Counted from the stretch's first letter, positions 42,862-52,759 are shown. The stretch is 64,000 bases of DNA from Mycolicibacterium mageritense (GCF_010727475.1 NZ_AP022567.1:1488001-1552000); one strand, 5' to 3'. Numbers and translations: made by a program. Notes: generated by a model from the letters alone, not told the origin.

Positions 42862-43596
42862 ATGCGAATCGCCCTGTTCGCGACCTGCCTGGCGGATGCC
42901 CTCTTCCCGCCTGCCGCAATCGCCACCGTCGAGCTCCTCGAACGGCTCGGCCATGAGGTCACCTTTCCGCAAGGTCAAACATGTTGCGGCCAAATGCACA
43001 TCAACACCGGCTACCTCAAGGAGGCCGTCGCCGTCGTCCGCAACCACGTCGAGGCGTTCGAGAGCGCGAACTGCGACGCCGTGGTGGCCCCGTCGGGATC
43101 GTGTGTGGGCTCGGTGCGCCACCAGCACGCCATGGTCGCGCGGCGCGCGGGCGACCAGGAGCTGGCGACGCGCGCCGAGGCGGTCGCGGCACGGACGTAC
43201 GAGCTGTCCGAGTTCCTGATCGACGTGCTCGGCGTGGACGACGTCGGCGCCTACTATCCGCACCGCGTCACCTACCACCCGACCTGCCATTCGCTGCGGA
43301 TGCTCGGCGTGGGCGACAAGCCCCTGCGCCTGCTGCGCAACGTGCGCGGACTCACGCTCGTGGAACTGCCTGCCGCGCAATCCTGCTGCGGTTTCGGCGG
43401 CACCTTCGCGATCAAGAACTCGGACACCTCCACCGCGATGCTGGCCGACAAGATGGCCCACATCCTCGACACCGGCGCCGAGGTCTGCAGCGCGGGCGAC
43501 TCGTCGTGCCTGATGCACATCGGTGGCGGGTTGAGCCGGTTGCGGTCCGGCGTGCGGACCGTGCACCTGGCGGAGATCCTGGCGAGCGCGTCATGA
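42862..43596 (+). CDS. lutA: L-lactate oxidation complex subunit LutA
   Basis: A 244-residue protein with two CCG (DUF224) cysteine-rich motifs, TCCGQMHINTGYLKEA near residue 41 and SCCGFGGTFAIK near residue 175, as in heterodisulfide-reductase-like subunits. LutA, LutB and LutC together oxidise L-lactate to pyruvate. First gene of the operon; the ATG is 14 bases after the second operator. Confidence 0.94.
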   Translation: MRIALFATCLADALFPPAAIATVELLERLGHEVTFPQGQTCCGQMHINTGYLKEAVAVVRNHVEAFESANCDAVVAPSGSCVGSVRHQHAMVARRAGDQELATRAEAVAARTYELSEFLIDVLGVDDVGAYYPHRVTYHPTCHSLRMLGVGDKPLRLLRNVRGLTLVELPAAQSCCGFGGTFAIKNSDTSTAMLADKMAHILDTGAEVCSAGDSSCLMHIGGGLSRLRSGVRTVHLAEILASAS

Positions 43597-45059
43597 CGAC
43601 GTTCCTCGGCACCCCCGGAGTGGGCAATCTCCGTGGCACCGAATCGTTTCCGGCCGCGGCCCGCACCGCGCTGGCCAACTCACAGTTGCGCCGCAACATC
43701 GGTCACGCCACGCACACCATCCGCGCCAAGCGCCTCAACGCCATAGCCGAATGTCCCGACTGGGAGGATCTGCGTGCCGCGGGCAGCGCGCTCAAGCAGG
43801 ACGTCATGGCGCGCCTGCCGGAGTTGCTCGAGCAGCTCGAACGCAACGTCATCGCGCAGGGTGGCGTGGTGCACTGGGCCCGCGACGCCGACGAGGCCAA
43901 CCGGATCGTCACCGACCTGATCCGCGCCACGGGCTCCGACGAAGTCGTCAAGGTCAAGTCGATGGCCACCCAGGAGATCGGCCTCAACGAGCACCTGGAA
44001 GCCGAGGGCATCGCGGCGTTCGAAACCGACCTGGCCGAGCTGATCGTGCAACTCGGCCACGACAAGCCCAGCCACATCCTGGTGCCGGCGATCCATCGCA
44101 ACCGCGCCGAGATCCGCGAGATCTTCGAACGCGAGATGCCCGACGCCGGCGACCTCACCGACGAGCCGAGGGTGCTGGCGATGGCGGCTCGCGCACATCT
44201 GCGGCGCAAGTTCCTCACCGCGAAAGTCGCTGTGAGCGGCGCGAATTTCGGGGTGGCCGAGACCGGCACGCTCGCGGTCGTGGAGTCCGAGGGCAATGGC
44301 CGGATGTGCCTGACGCTCCCGGAAACCCTGATCACCGTCATGGGCATCGAGAAAATCGTGCCGACGTTCGCCGATCTCGAAGTGTTCATGCAGCTGCTCC
44401 CCCGGTCGTCGACGGCCGAGCGCATGAACCCGTACACCTCGATGTGGACCGGTGTACATCCCGGCGACGGCCCACGCGAATTCCATCTGGTGCTGCTCGA
44501 CAACGGCCGCACGAAGGTGCTGGCCGACGAGGTGGGCCGCGCTGCGCTGCACTGCATCCGGTGTAGTGCGTGCCTCAATGTGTGCCCCGTCTACGAGCGC
44601 ACGGGCGGGCACGCCTACGGCTCGGTGTACCCCGGTCCGATAGGCGCGATCTTGAGCCCGCAGCTGACCGGGACCACCGGCCATGACGATCCCAACGCGA
44701 GTCTGCCCTACGCGTCTTCGCTGTGCGGCGCGTGCTTCGAGGCGTGCCCTGTGCGCATCGACATCCCGTCGATCCTCGTGCATCTGCGCGCCGAACAGGT
44801 GGATTCGGAACGTGACGGGATTCCCTCCGGGCAGGATCTGGCGATGAAAGCCGCCGGGTGGGCCATGGCGGGCGCACGACGCTTCTCGTTGGCCGAGAAG
44901 GCGCTCGGCGCCGGCCGGTTGCTCGCCGGCAGGGACCATCGCATCTCGACGTTGCCGTGGCCTGCGTCGAAATGGACTGCCAGTCGCGACATTCCCGAGC
45001 CACCCCGCGAAACGTTCCGGCAGTGGTGGCAGCGCACGCACGAAGGGAGCGGGCAGTGA
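43593..45059 (+). CDS. lutB: L-lactate oxidation iron-sulfur subunit LutB
   Basis: A 488-residue protein. An N-terminal LutB/LutC (DUF162) domain (about 60-290) is followed by two 4Fe-4S motifs, CIRCSACLNVCPV at about residue 320 and CGACFEACPVRIDIP at about 380, and a helical C-terminus. It carries electrons within the Lut complex. The ATG overlaps the lutA stop, and the stop overlaps lutC (GTGA). Confidence 0.94.
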   Translation: MTTFLGTPGVGNLRGTESFPAAARTALANSQLRRNIGHATHTIRAKRLNAIAECPDWEDLRAAGSALKQDVMARLPELLEQLERNVIAQGGVVHWARDADEANRIVTDLIRATGSDEVVKVKSMATQEIGLNEHLEAEGIAAFETDLAELIVQLGHDKPSHILVPAIHRNRAEIREIFEREMPDAGDLTDEPRVLAMAARAHLRRKFLTAKVAVSGANFGVAETGTLAVVESEGNGRMCLTLPETLITVMGIEKIVPTFADLEVFMQLLPRSSTAERMNPYTSMWTGVHPGDGPREFHLVLLDNGRTKVLADEVGRAALHCIRCSACLNVCPVYERTGGHAYGSVYPGPIGAILSPQLTGTTGHDDPNASLPYASSLCGACFEACPVRIDIPSILVHLRAEQVDSERDGIPSGQDLAMKAAGWAMAGARRFSLAEKALGAGRLLAGRDHRISTLPWPASKWTASRDIPEPPRETFRQWWQRTHEGSGQ

Positions 45060-45664
45060 GCGCAGCACGCACCGCGGTGCTGGACCGGATTCGCGCGGCC
45101 CTGGCCGCGGCACCGCCCGGACCCGTCGCGGTGCCGCGGAACTACGATCGCGCCCCGCTCACCGCTCCGGGCGATGTCGAGCGGTTCGCCGAGGCCGTCG
45201 CCGAATACCGTGCGCGCGTGCACCGCATCAGCGGATCGGACATCGCCACGACGGTCCGCGATCTCGTGGGAAACGGTGCTACCGTGGTGATCCCGAGCGA
45301 TGTGCCCGACGAGTGGGTGACCGGTATGACGACCCTCGCAGACACGCCCACCTTGGGAGTCGACGTCCTCGACAGCACCGATGCAGTGCTCACCGGGTGC
45401 GCGGTCGGTATCGCGGCCACGGGAACCATCGTGCTCGACGCGGGCCCGACGCAGGGCCGCCGCGCTCTGACCCTCGTGCCGGACCACCACATCTGCGTCG
45501 TGCGCACCGATCAGATCGTCGACACCGTGCCGCAGGGATTCGCCGCACTCGACCCGACGCGCCCGCTGACGTTCATCTCGGGGCCCAGCGCCACCAGCGA
45601 CATCGAACTCGAACGCGTGGAAGGCGTGCATGGCCCGCGCACCCTGGATGTGCTCATCGTCTAG
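45056..45664 (+). CDS. lutC: L-lactate oxidation subunit LutC
   Basis: A 202-residue LutC/YkgG protein starting at GTG. The DUF162 domain includes ATGTIVLDAGPTQGRRALTLVPDHHICVV and the end motif ISGPSATSDIELERVEGVHGPRTLDVLIV, both typical of LutC. Last gene of lutABC; a hairpin follows within ten bases. Confidence 0.94.
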   Translation: MSAARTAVLDRIRAALAAAPPGPVAVPRNYDRAPLTAPGDVERFAEAVAEYRARVHRISGSDIATTVRDLVGNGATVVIPSDVPDEWVTGMTTLADTPTLGVDVLDSTDAVLTGCAVGIAATGTIVLDAGPTQGRRALTLVPDHHICVVRTDQIVDTVPQGFAALDPTRPLTFISGPSATSDIELERVEGVHGPRTLDVLIV

Positions 45665-45673
45665 GTCACTGAC

Positions 45674-45710
45674 GTGAAGATTGCAGTCACCAGGTGGCTG
45701 CGATCTTCAC
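45674..45710. terminator. Terminator hairpin between lutC and the LacI gene
   Basis: GTGAAGATTGCAG (45674-45686) pairs with CTGCGATCTTCAC (45698-45710), 12 of 13 bases, with an 11-base loop. It lies between two convergent genes and would serve both directions; no strong T tract. Confidence 0.65.
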
Positions 45711-45732
45711 CGTAAGCGCTTGGCAGCCAAGG

Positions 45733-46743
45733 TCAGACCGTCGACTCCCGGACGATCAATTCCGGTTGGAACAGCACGTGTTTGGGCATTCTGGCCGCCG
45801 ATCCGTCGGCCGCCTCGATCAGCAGATCGACTGCGGTGGCGCCGATGTCGGCGGTCGGCTGCGCCACCGACGTCAGCGGAACCACGCCCGAGCGGGCGAA
45901 TTCGATGTCGTCATAGCCGACCAACGCGATGTCGTCCGGCACCCGTACGCCGCCGATCACCGTCAGCGCCTGCAGCACACCGATGGCCAGCAGGTCGTTG
46001 GCGCAGAACACCGCATCCGGGCGCGCACCGGGGTTCCGCCCGAGCAGCGACTCCCCCGCTGCCCGGCCGGCCAGCACGGTGGGCGCGGGGGTGTCGATGC
46101 TCTCCAGCCGTGCGCCAGGGGTTTCCGCGACCACTGTCATGGCGCCTTGCCGCCGATCCCGGATCTGGCGCAGCGTGTCCGGGCCACCCACGAACGCGAT
46201 GCGGCGCCTGCCCGTCGCACACAGATGCCGTACCGCCAGCATGGCGCCCGCGACGTCATCGACGGCCACCGAGTCGAACGGCGTACCAGTCCCGTCGCGG
46301 TCCACCAGGACCACGGGCGTGCCGCGATCCCGCAGCGCGGTCAACCGCTGCAGGTTCTCGCCGACCGGGGAGACCAACAGCCCGAACACCCGCTGCTCGT
46401 CGAACGCGTCGACGTAGGTTCGTTCCCGGTCCTCCTCCTCGTCGGACGTACCCAACAGCACCGTGAGATTGTGTTCGCCGGCGCGGCGTTCGGCGGCCCG
46501 GGCGACATCGGTGAAGAACGGGTTGCCGATGTCGAGCACCACCAACCCGATGCTGCGCGAACGGCCGGCCTTGAGTTGGCGGGCCGCATCGTTTCGGACG
46601 AAGCCCAACTCGTCGATCGCGGCCTGCACGCGGGCGACGGTCGCGGGCGCGACCTTGTCCGGGGAGTTGAGCACGTTGGAGACCGTGCCCACAGACACCG
46701 ACGCCGCTGCGGCAACCTCGCGCATGCTCACCACGGTCACCAT
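45733..46743 (-). CDS. LacI family regulator of the rhamnose operon
   Basis: A 336-residue LacI protein. The DNA-binding domain is at residues 7-55 (MREVAAAASVSVGTVSNVLNSPDKV), followed by a periplasmic-binding-protein-like sugar domain (IGLVVLDIGNPFFTDVARAAE ... VFCANDLLAIGVL). The ATG overlaps the rhaB stop, so it is the last gene of the rhamnose operon and would regulate its own transcription through the palindrome at 52744. The inducer is probably rhamnose or a pathway intermediate. Confidence 0.89.
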   Translation of the reverse strand: MVTVVSMREVAAAASVSVGTVSNVLNSPDKVAPATVARVQAAIDELGFVRNDAARQLKAGRSRSIGLVVLDIGNPFFTDVARAAERRAGEHNLTVLLGTSDEEEDRERTYVDAFDEQRVFGLLVSPVGENLQRLTALRDRGTPVVLVDRDGTGTPFDSVAVDDVAGAMLAVRHLCATGRRRIAFVGGPDTLRQIRDRRQGAMTVVAETPGARLESIDTPAPTVLAGRAAGESLLGRNPGARPDAVFCANDLLAIGVLQALTVIGGVRVPDDIALVGYDDIEFARSGVVPLTSVAQPTADIGATAVDLLIEAADGSAARMPKHVLFQPELIVRESTV

Positions 46744-48194
46744 CACACCATCAGGGCGGCCCGATTCGTGCGCGGGACATAGCGTCGCGGGGAAAACCAT
46801 CGCGCGGTGCGTTCGCGGAGCTCGGGCAGCCCGCCGCTCACGATGCCTTGGGCCCGGGCGGTCAGCAGGATGTTGCCCAGCGCGGTGGCCTCGACCGGCC
46901 CGGCCAGCAGCGGCAGGCCGACCCGGTCCGCGATGAGCTGGCACAGCAGTTCGTTCTGCGCGCCGCCACCGACGATGTGCACCGTGCGCACCGGGATCCC
47001 CGACAGCTCGGCCGCGGTGGTCACTGCGGACGCGAAGGCTGCCGCCAGGCTCTCCAGGATCGTGCGCACCACCGCTGCCGGACCGTGCGGCACAGGCAGG
47101 TCGCGTTCGCGGTACCACTGGGCGATCCGGTCGGGCATGTCACCGGGTGGCAGGAATCTCGGGTCGTCGGCGTCGAACACGTGGACCGGTGCGGGTTGCT
47201 CGGCGGCCTGCTCCAACAGCACGGCGAGATCGAAGGTGCGACCGTCGCGTTCGTAGTGCCGCAGGGTCTCACTGAGCAGCCACAAACCCATCACGTTGTG
47301 CAGGAATCGAATCCGGCCGTCAGCACCGACCTCGTTGGTGAAGTTGGCGGCGCGACTGGCCTCGGTGGTCACCGGCTGCGCAAGCTCCACACCCACCAAA
47401 CCCCAGGTGCCGCACGATATGTAGGCCGACTGGTCGTCGTGCATGGGGATCGCGGCGACCGCCGATGCCGTATCGTGCGACGCCGCCGATGCCACCTCGG
47501 TCTGGAATCCCAGCTGCGCGGCGACCTCCGGTAGCAGCGGTCCCCGCCTGCTGCCTGCCTCGACCAGCTCGGGAAACAGTGTGTGCGGCAGTTTCAGTCG
47601 GTTCATCAGTTCGTGGTCCCACCCGCCGTCGAGGCCCAATAGGCCCGTCGTGGACGCATTGGTCCGCTCGGCCACGCGTTGACCGGTCAGCCAGTAGGTG
47701 ATCAGATCCGGCACCAGGAGCACGGTGTCGGCCAGTTCGAGCAGCCCGTTGACGCGTTCGTCGGCGAGTTGGTACACCGTGTTGAACGGCAGGAACTGAA
47801 TCCCGTTGCGCTGGTAGAGCTCTTGGGCGGTGATCACGTCGTGGACCAGTGCGACACCGCGCTCGGATCTGGCGTCGCGGTAATGCATGGGTAGTGACAG
47901 CAGCCGTCCGTCTCGCAGCAGACCGTAGTCGACCGCCCATGAGTCCACACCGATCCCGGCCAGGTTGTCGCAGGCGCGTCCGGCCTGGGTCAGGCCTGCG
48001 ACGACGTGGCCGTACAGCCCCGGGATGTCAGCGTGCAACGCGGTGCGGCTGCCGTCCCACAGCGTAACCGGGCCGTTGGGGAACCGGGCGATCGTGCGCA
48101 TCGTCAGCCCGTCGGCACCGAAGTCCCCGACGACGACCCGGCCGCTCGTAGCGCCGAGGTCGACGGCGACAACCTGGGCGCTCACCGCGCTCAT
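46743..48194 (-). CDS. rhaB: L-rhamnulose kinase
   Basis: A 483-residue FGGY-type sugar kinase. The ATP loop VAVDLGATSGRVVVG opens the protein, IGVDSWAVDYGLL gives the substrate-side Asp, and GGGAQNELLCQLIADRVGLP is the C-terminal FGGY signature. It phosphorylates L-rhamnulose at C1. The ATG overlaps the rhaEW stop (ATGA); the stop overlaps the LacI start. Confidence 0.92.
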   Translation of the reverse strand: MSAVSAQVVAVDLGATSGRVVVGDFGADGLTMRTIARFPNGPVTLWDGSRTALHADIPGLYGHVVAGLTQAGRACDNLAGIGVDSWAVDYGLLRDGRLLSLPMHYRDARSERGVALVHDVITAQELYQRNGIQFLPFNTVYQLADERVNGLLELADTVLLVPDLITYWLTGQRVAERTNASTTGLLGLDGGWDHELMNRLKLPHTLFPELVEAGSRRGPLLPEVAAQLGFQTEVASAASHDTASAVAAIPMHDDQSAYISCGTWGLVGVELAQPVTTEASRAANFTNEVGADGRIRFLHNVMGLWLLSETLRHYERDGRTFDLAVLLEQAAEQPAPVHVFDADDPRFLPPGDMPDRIAQWYRERDLPVPHGPAAVVRTILESLAAAFASAVTTAAELSGIPVRTVHIVGGGAQNELLCQLIADRVGLPLLAGPVEATALGNILLTARAQGIVSGGLPELRERTARWFSPRRYVPRTNRAALMV

Positions 48195-50227
48195 CGCAGG
48201 AAGGCCGCGGCCACACCCGCGTCCACCGGCACATGCAGACCCGTCGTGTGGGAGAAGTCCGACGTGCACAGCGCGAACGCCGCGTTGGCGATGTTCTCCG
48301 GCAGCACTTCGCGTTTGAGCAGCGTGCGCTGCGCGTAGAACTTCCCGAGGTCTTCTTCGGCCACGCCGTACACCGCGGCGCGCTTGGCCCCCCAGCCGCC
48401 GGCGAAGATCCCCGAGCCGCGGACCACACCGTCGGGGTTGATGCCGTTGACCTTGACGCCGTGTTCGCCGAGTTCGGCTGCCAGCAACCGAACCTGGTGG
48501 GCCTGATCGGCTTTCGTCGCCGAGTAGGCGATGTTGTTGGGGCCCGCGAACACCGAGTTCTTGGAAGAGATGTAGAGGATGTCGCCGCCCATCTTCTGGT
48601 CGATCAGGGCCTTGGCGGCGGCCTTCGACACCAGGAAGGATCCGCGCGCCATGACGTTGTGCTGCAGGTCCCAGTCGGCTGCGGTGGTGTCGAGCAGGGA
48701 TTTCGACAGCGACAGACCCGCGTTGTTGACCACGAGGTCGATGCCACCGAAGGCCAGCACCGTGGCGTCGACCGCGTGCTGCACCGCGTCCTCGTCCGTG
48801 ACGTCGGCCGCGATACCGATCGCGACGTCGGCGTGGCCGATCTCTGCCGCTGCCGCAGCGGCCTTTTCGGCATCCAGGTCGGCGATCACGACGCACGCCC
48901 CTTCGGCCGCGAGCCGGGTCGCGATGGCCTTGCCGATGCCGGAGGCCGCGCCGGTGACAAGAGCGATGCGCGTGGCCAACGGCTTGGGCTTGGGCATCCG
49001 TGCCAGCTTGGCTTCTTCGAGCGCCCAGTATTCGATCCGGAACTTCTCCGATTCGTCGATGGGCGCGTACGTGGAGATGGCTTCGGCGCCACGCATGACG
49101 TTGATGGCGTTGAGGTAGAACTCGCCGGCCACTCGCGCGGTCTGCTTGTCCTTGCCGTAGCTGAACATTCCGACGCCCGGGATCAACACGATCGCCGGAT
49201 CGGCGCCTCGGATCGCGGGGCTCTCGGGTGTGGCGTGCCGGTCGTAGTACGCCTGGTAGTCGGCGCGGTAGGCCTCGTGCAGTTCGGCCAACCGGGCCTT
49301 GCTGTCTTCGACGGTGGCGTCGGCGGGCAGGTCGAGCACCATGGGCTTGACCTTGGTGCGCAGGAAGTGGTCGGGGCAGCTGGTACCGAGCGCGGCCAGA
49401 CGCGGATGCTCACTGCCGGCGAGGAATTCGAGCACGCGGGGATCGTCGGTGAAATGACCCACCTGCGGCTTGTCGGTCGAGGCCAGACCGCGGATGAAGG
49501 GCGCGAGTTCGGCTGCCTTGGTGCGGCGCTGCTCGTCGGGAAGGGCGCCGTGGCCCGGCAACGCCGCGCCGAACGGTTCCGGACGACCGTTCTCGGCGAT
49601 GAACCGCTCGGCGGTCTCGATGATCTCCAGCGAGTGCGCTTCGGCTTCGGCCGACGTCGTGCCCCATGCCGTGATGCCGTGTCCGCCCAGGATGGTCCCG
49701 ATCGCCTGCGGGTTGCGCCGTTTGATGTCGGCGATGTCGAGGCCCAACTGGAAGCCGGGGCGCCGCCACGGCACCCACACCACGCGGTCGCCGAAGATCG
49801 TCTTGGTCAGGGCTTCTCCGTCGGCCGCGGTGGCCAGCGCGATGCCCGAGTCGGGGTGCAGGTGATCGACGTGGTCGGCGTCTACCAGGCCGTGCATCGC
49901 GGTGTCGATCGACGGGGCCGCTCCACCGCGGCCGTGCAGGCAGTAGTCGAACGCGGCGACCATCTCGTCCTCACGGTCGACGCCGGGATACACGTCGACC
50001 AGCGCACGCATCCGGTCCAGCCGCAGCACCGCAAGGCCGTTCTCGGTCAACGTGCCGAGATCTCCGCCGGATCCCTTGACCCACAACAAGTCCACAGGCG
50101 CCCCGGTGACGGGGTCGGTGTCCGTGCCCTTGGCCGACGTGTTGCCGCCGGCATAGTTGGTGTTCTTCGGGTCCGCCCCGAGCCGGTTGGAGCGTGCGAT
50201 CAGTTCGGCGACAGTAGGATTGGTCAT
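48191..50227 (-). CDS. rhaEW: Bifunctional rhamnulose-1-phosphate aldolase / L-lactaldehyde dehydrogenase
   Basis: A 678-residue fusion. Residues 1-410 form a class II aldolase with Zn ligands in DHLHPDSG and the GGHGITAWG motif; residues 420-678 form an SDR with VTGAASGIGKAIA, NNAGLS and the YSATK active site. The first half splits L-rhamnulose 1-phosphate into DHAP and L-lactaldehyde, and the second oxidises lactaldehyde to L-lactate with NAD. This replaces separate rhaD and aldA genes. Starts three bases after rhaI. Confidence 0.92.
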   Translation of the reverse strand: MTNPTVAELIARSNRLGADPKNTNYAGGNTSAKGTDTDPVTGAPVDLLWVKGSGGDLGTLTENGLAVLRLDRMRALVDVYPGVDREDEMVAAFDYCLHGRGGAAPSIDTAMHGLVDADHVDHLHPDSGIALATAADGEALTKTIFGDRVVWVPWRRPGFQLGLDIADIKRRNPQAIGTILGGHGITAWGTTSAEAEAHSLEIIETAERFIAENGRPEPFGAALPGHGALPDEQRRTKAAELAPFIRGLASTDKPQVGHFTDDPRVLEFLAGSEHPRLAALGTSCPDHFLRTKVKPMVLDLPADATVEDSKARLAELHEAYRADYQAYYDRHATPESPAIRGADPAIVLIPGVGMFSYGKDKQTARVAGEFYLNAINVMRGAEAISTYAPIDESEKFRIEYWALEEAKLARMPKPKPLATRIALVTGAASGIGKAIATRLAAEGACVVIADLDAEKAAAAAAEIGHADVAIGIAADVTDEDAVQHAVDATVLAFGGIDLVVNNAGLSLSKSLLDTTAADWDLQHNVMARGSFLVSKAAAKALIDQKMGGDILYISSKNSVFAGPNNIAYSATKADQAHQVRLLAAELGEHGVKVNGINPDGVVRGSGIFAGGWGAKRAAVYGVAEEDLGKFYAQRTLLKREVLPENIANAAFALCTSDFSHTTGLHVPVDAGVAAAFLR

Positions 50228-50230
50228 GCG

Positions 50231-51394
50231 TCATGCTCCCCATGATGATTGCGTTCCGCCGATGCGCTCGGCGTTGATGGTGTCCTGATATCCCGATGCC
50301 GCGAATGCGGCCATCGGATCGCCGGGTAGGCCCCGGTCTTCGCGCCGGCGGGCCAGCGCGGGTCGGACGTCGGTGTAGAAGGCGTCCATGAAGATTCCGT
50401 TGGCCCCCAAGACGTCTCCGCTCTCCTGCGCTACGGCCAACGCCTGGGTGTCGACGAGCAGGGCCCGCGCGGTCATCTCCTGCACGTTGAGCACCGAGCG
50501 GATCTGCCCCGGGATCTTCGCCTCGACGTTGTGACACTGGTCGAGCATCAGCGCGACCTGAGAAGCCGGATCCAGCCCCCCGCCGCGCACCACCTCGAAC
50601 ATGACGCGGAACAGCTGGAACGGGTCGGCAGCTCCGACGATCAGGTCGTCGTCGGCGTAGAACCGGGAGTTGAAGTCGAACGATCCGAGTTTCCCGAGCC
50701 GCAGTAGTTGAGCGACGATGAACTCGATGTTGGTGCCCGGCGCGTGGTGTCCGGTGTCGAGGCACACCATGGCCCGCTCGCCGAGCGCACTCACCTGCGC
50801 GTACGAGGTACCCCAGTCCGGCACGTCGGTCATGTACATCGCAGGCTCGAAGAACTTGTATTCCAGCACCATTCGCTGTGCGGGACCGATGTGCTGGTAG
50901 ATCGAGGCGAGGGACTCGGCCAGCCGGTCCTGACGGCCGCGGATGTCGCCCTGTCCCGGATAGTTCGTGCCGTCGGCCAACCAGATCTTCAGATCACGCG
51001 AACCGGTCTGGTTCATGATCTCGATGCACGCCAGGTGGTGGTCGATGGCCTTCTGCCGCACTGCCTTGTCGGTGTGGGTGAGGCTGCCGAACTTGTAGTC
51101 GTCGTCCTGGAAGGTGTTCGAGTTGATGGTGCCCAACCGCACGCCCTGCTCGGCGGCGTAGCGGCTCAGCGCCGCATAGTCGTCGACGGCGTCCCACGGG
51201 ATGTGCAGGGCCACCGTGGGCGCCAGGCCCGTCAGGCGGTGCACGGTCGCGGCGTCGGCGATCTTCTCTTCGACGGTGCGTGGCGTGCCCGGGCTGCCGA
51301 AAACCTTGAACCGGGTGCCGGAGTTCCCGAATGCCCATGACGGCAGTTCGATGGCCAGGTTGTCCAGCATCGGGTGCAATGCGGGCGTGCTCAT
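50231..51394 (-). CDS. rhaI: L-rhamnose isomerase (RhaI type)
   Basis: A 387-residue TIM-barrel isomerase of the Pseudomonas/RhaI type rather than the E. coli RhaA type. Candidate metal ligands are Glu in VLEYKFFEP, Asp and His in CLDTGHHAPG, and Asp in SFDFNSRFYADDD. It converts L-rhamnose to L-rhamnulose. The ATG overlaps the transporter stop (ATGA). Confidence 0.92.
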   Translation of the reverse strand: MSTPALHPMLDNLAIELPSWAFGNSGTRFKVFGSPGTPRTVEEKIADAATVHRLTGLAPTVALHIPWDAVDDYAALSRYAAEQGVRLGTINSNTFQDDDYKFGSLTHTDKAVRQKAIDHHLACIEIMNQTGSRDLKIWLADGTNYPGQGDIRGRQDRLAESLASIYQHIGPAQRMVLEYKFFEPAMYMTDVPDWGTSYAQVSALGERAMVCLDTGHHAPGTNIEFIVAQLLRLGKLGSFDFNSRFYADDDLIVGAADPFQLFRVMFEVVRGGGLDPASQVALMLDQCHNVEAKIPGQIRSVLNVQEMTARALLVDTQALAVAQESGDVLGANGIFMDAFYTDVRPALARRREDRGLPGDPMAAFAASGYQDTINAERIGGTQSSWGA

Positions 51395-52704
51395 GCCACG
51401 CTCCTCTCAATCGGCTGGTCGGAAATCGGGGCGCCGTAGCGTTCGAGTTCAATCTGCCGCAACGTCTTGCCGCGGGTGGCGGGTGCGCCGACGGCGCCGA
51501 TCACGAGCGCGACGGTCAACAGCGCGACGAGCAGGATGCCGACGGCCGTGAGGCCGGTGACCGCGAGCAGCGTCGGGAAGAAGTAGCTGAGCAACCCGGT
51601 GGCGGTGCGGACGACGAAGAACATGACGCCCTGGGCGCTCGCGCGGTACGGGGTCGCGAACAGTTCGCTGGCCCACAAGCTGTAGAACGCCTGAGCACCG
51701 ATGCCGCTCGAAACGCCCCACAGCACCGCGAACGCCAGCATGGTCGGCACGCCGTTGTCGGTGAACGCCACCAGCACCACCCACGCGACGATGCCGAGCG
51801 CGGCACCGATGACGTAGAGCAGACGTTGGCTCATCCGGTCGGCGTACGGCATGAATCCGAAGTAGGTGGCGACCACGGTGCAGCCCCACACCAGAACCTG
51901 CAGCAGGTTCTGGGCGACCGGGCTGTGCAAGCCTGCGGTGTCGTACACGCGCGGCATGAAGATGCCGGCCTGCCCGGCCACGGTGTTCCAGAACAGGTAG
52001 ATGCCGCCGAGGAAAAGCAGCGCGGTGATGTTGACCTTGCGCGAGAACAGCCCGCGCAAGCCACGCGTCCCGACCGTCGCGGCCAGACCCGCGGTCTCGT
52101 GGCGCCCTTCGTCGGTCCAGATCTGCGACTCGGCCAGACCCTGCCGGACCCACCACACCACCGCGGCGACGAGGAACAGGTGACCGAAGATCAGCCGCGA
52201 CCCGGTCAGCCCCAATGGCGCCAGCCCCGCGGCAAGCGCGAATCCGACCAGCGGCCCGACGGACCAGGCCAGCTGAGCGGTGCCGACATGCTTGGCCCGG
52301 TCGGTCGACGGCGCCTGCTCGGCGATGTAGGTCCACGACGCGGGCACACCCGCACCCACGGCCATCCCCGTGATCACGAAGGCCGCGAGCAGCATCAGGT
52401 AGTTCACCGCGAAGGCCGCGAGCAGCACACCGGCCATGTACACCACCAGGTCGTAGGTGTAGATCGCCTTGCGCCCGAACCGATCACACAGCGGGCCACC
52501 GAGGATCGCACCGATCGCGGCACCAAAAGCGTTGGCGCTCAACGCTGCCAGCAAACCGACAGCGAAATTGCTGATGCCGAACTCGGCCTGCCAGAACGCG
52601 AGGCTCGTGGCGATCGCGATGATCGACCCGGCCTCGATGTAGTTCGACATGGCGACCGCGATGGTGGCCCGCCAACCGGTGGTGGACCGTGCTCCGATTT
52701 TCAT
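51391..52704 (-). CDS. MFS sugar transporter, probable L-rhamnose permease
   Basis: A 437-residue major facilitator of the sugar-porter type, starting at ATG 52704 behind GGAGAGG. About twelve hydrophobic helices are visible, with the loop motif GGPLCDRFGRKAIYTYD between helices 2 and 3. First gene of the rhamnose operon and 40 bases downstream of the LacI-type palindrome. Substrate inferred from the operon. Confidence 0.88.
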   Translation of the reverse strand: MKIGARSTTGWRATIAVAMSNYIEAGSIIAIATSLAFWQAEFGISNFAVGLLAALSANAFGAAIGAILGGPLCDRFGRKAIYTYDLVVYMAGVLLAAFAVNYLMLLAAFVITGMAVGAGVPASWTYIAEQAPSTDRAKHVGTAQLAWSVGPLVGFALAAGLAPLGLTGSRLIFGHLFLVAAVVWWVRQGLAESQIWTDEGRHETAGLAATVGTRGLRGLFSRKVNITALLFLGGIYLFWNTVAGQAGIFMPRVYDTAGLHSPVAQNLLQVLVWGCTVVATYFGFMPYADRMSQRLLYVIGAALGIVAWVVLVAFTDNGVPTMLAFAVLWGVSSGIGAQAFYSLWASELFATPYRASAQGVMFFVVRTATGLLSYFFPTLLAVTGLTAVGILLVALLTVALVIGAVGAPATRGKTLRQIELERYGAPISDQPIERSVA

Positions 52705-52743
52705 GGGCTGCCTCTCCGGGGCCGGCGGTGGGAGTCTCGCTGC

Positions 52744-52759
52744 ATTGAAACGTTTCAAT
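52744..52759. promoter_or_regulatory. LacI-type operator of the rhamnose operon
   Basis: ATTGAAACGTTTCAAT is a perfect 16-base palindrome with the central CG pair typical of LacI/GalR operators. It is 40 bases before the transporter start, the right place for repression by the LacI protein encoded at the operon end. The remaining 220 bases up to the STAS gene hold no element I can name. Confidence 0.75.

Noticed and set aside
45714..45721. AAGCGCTT palindrome near the LacI gene end as a second rhamnose operator
   Set aside because: It is only eight bases, lies between two convergent stops, and no promoter is near; chance in GC-rich DNA is likely.
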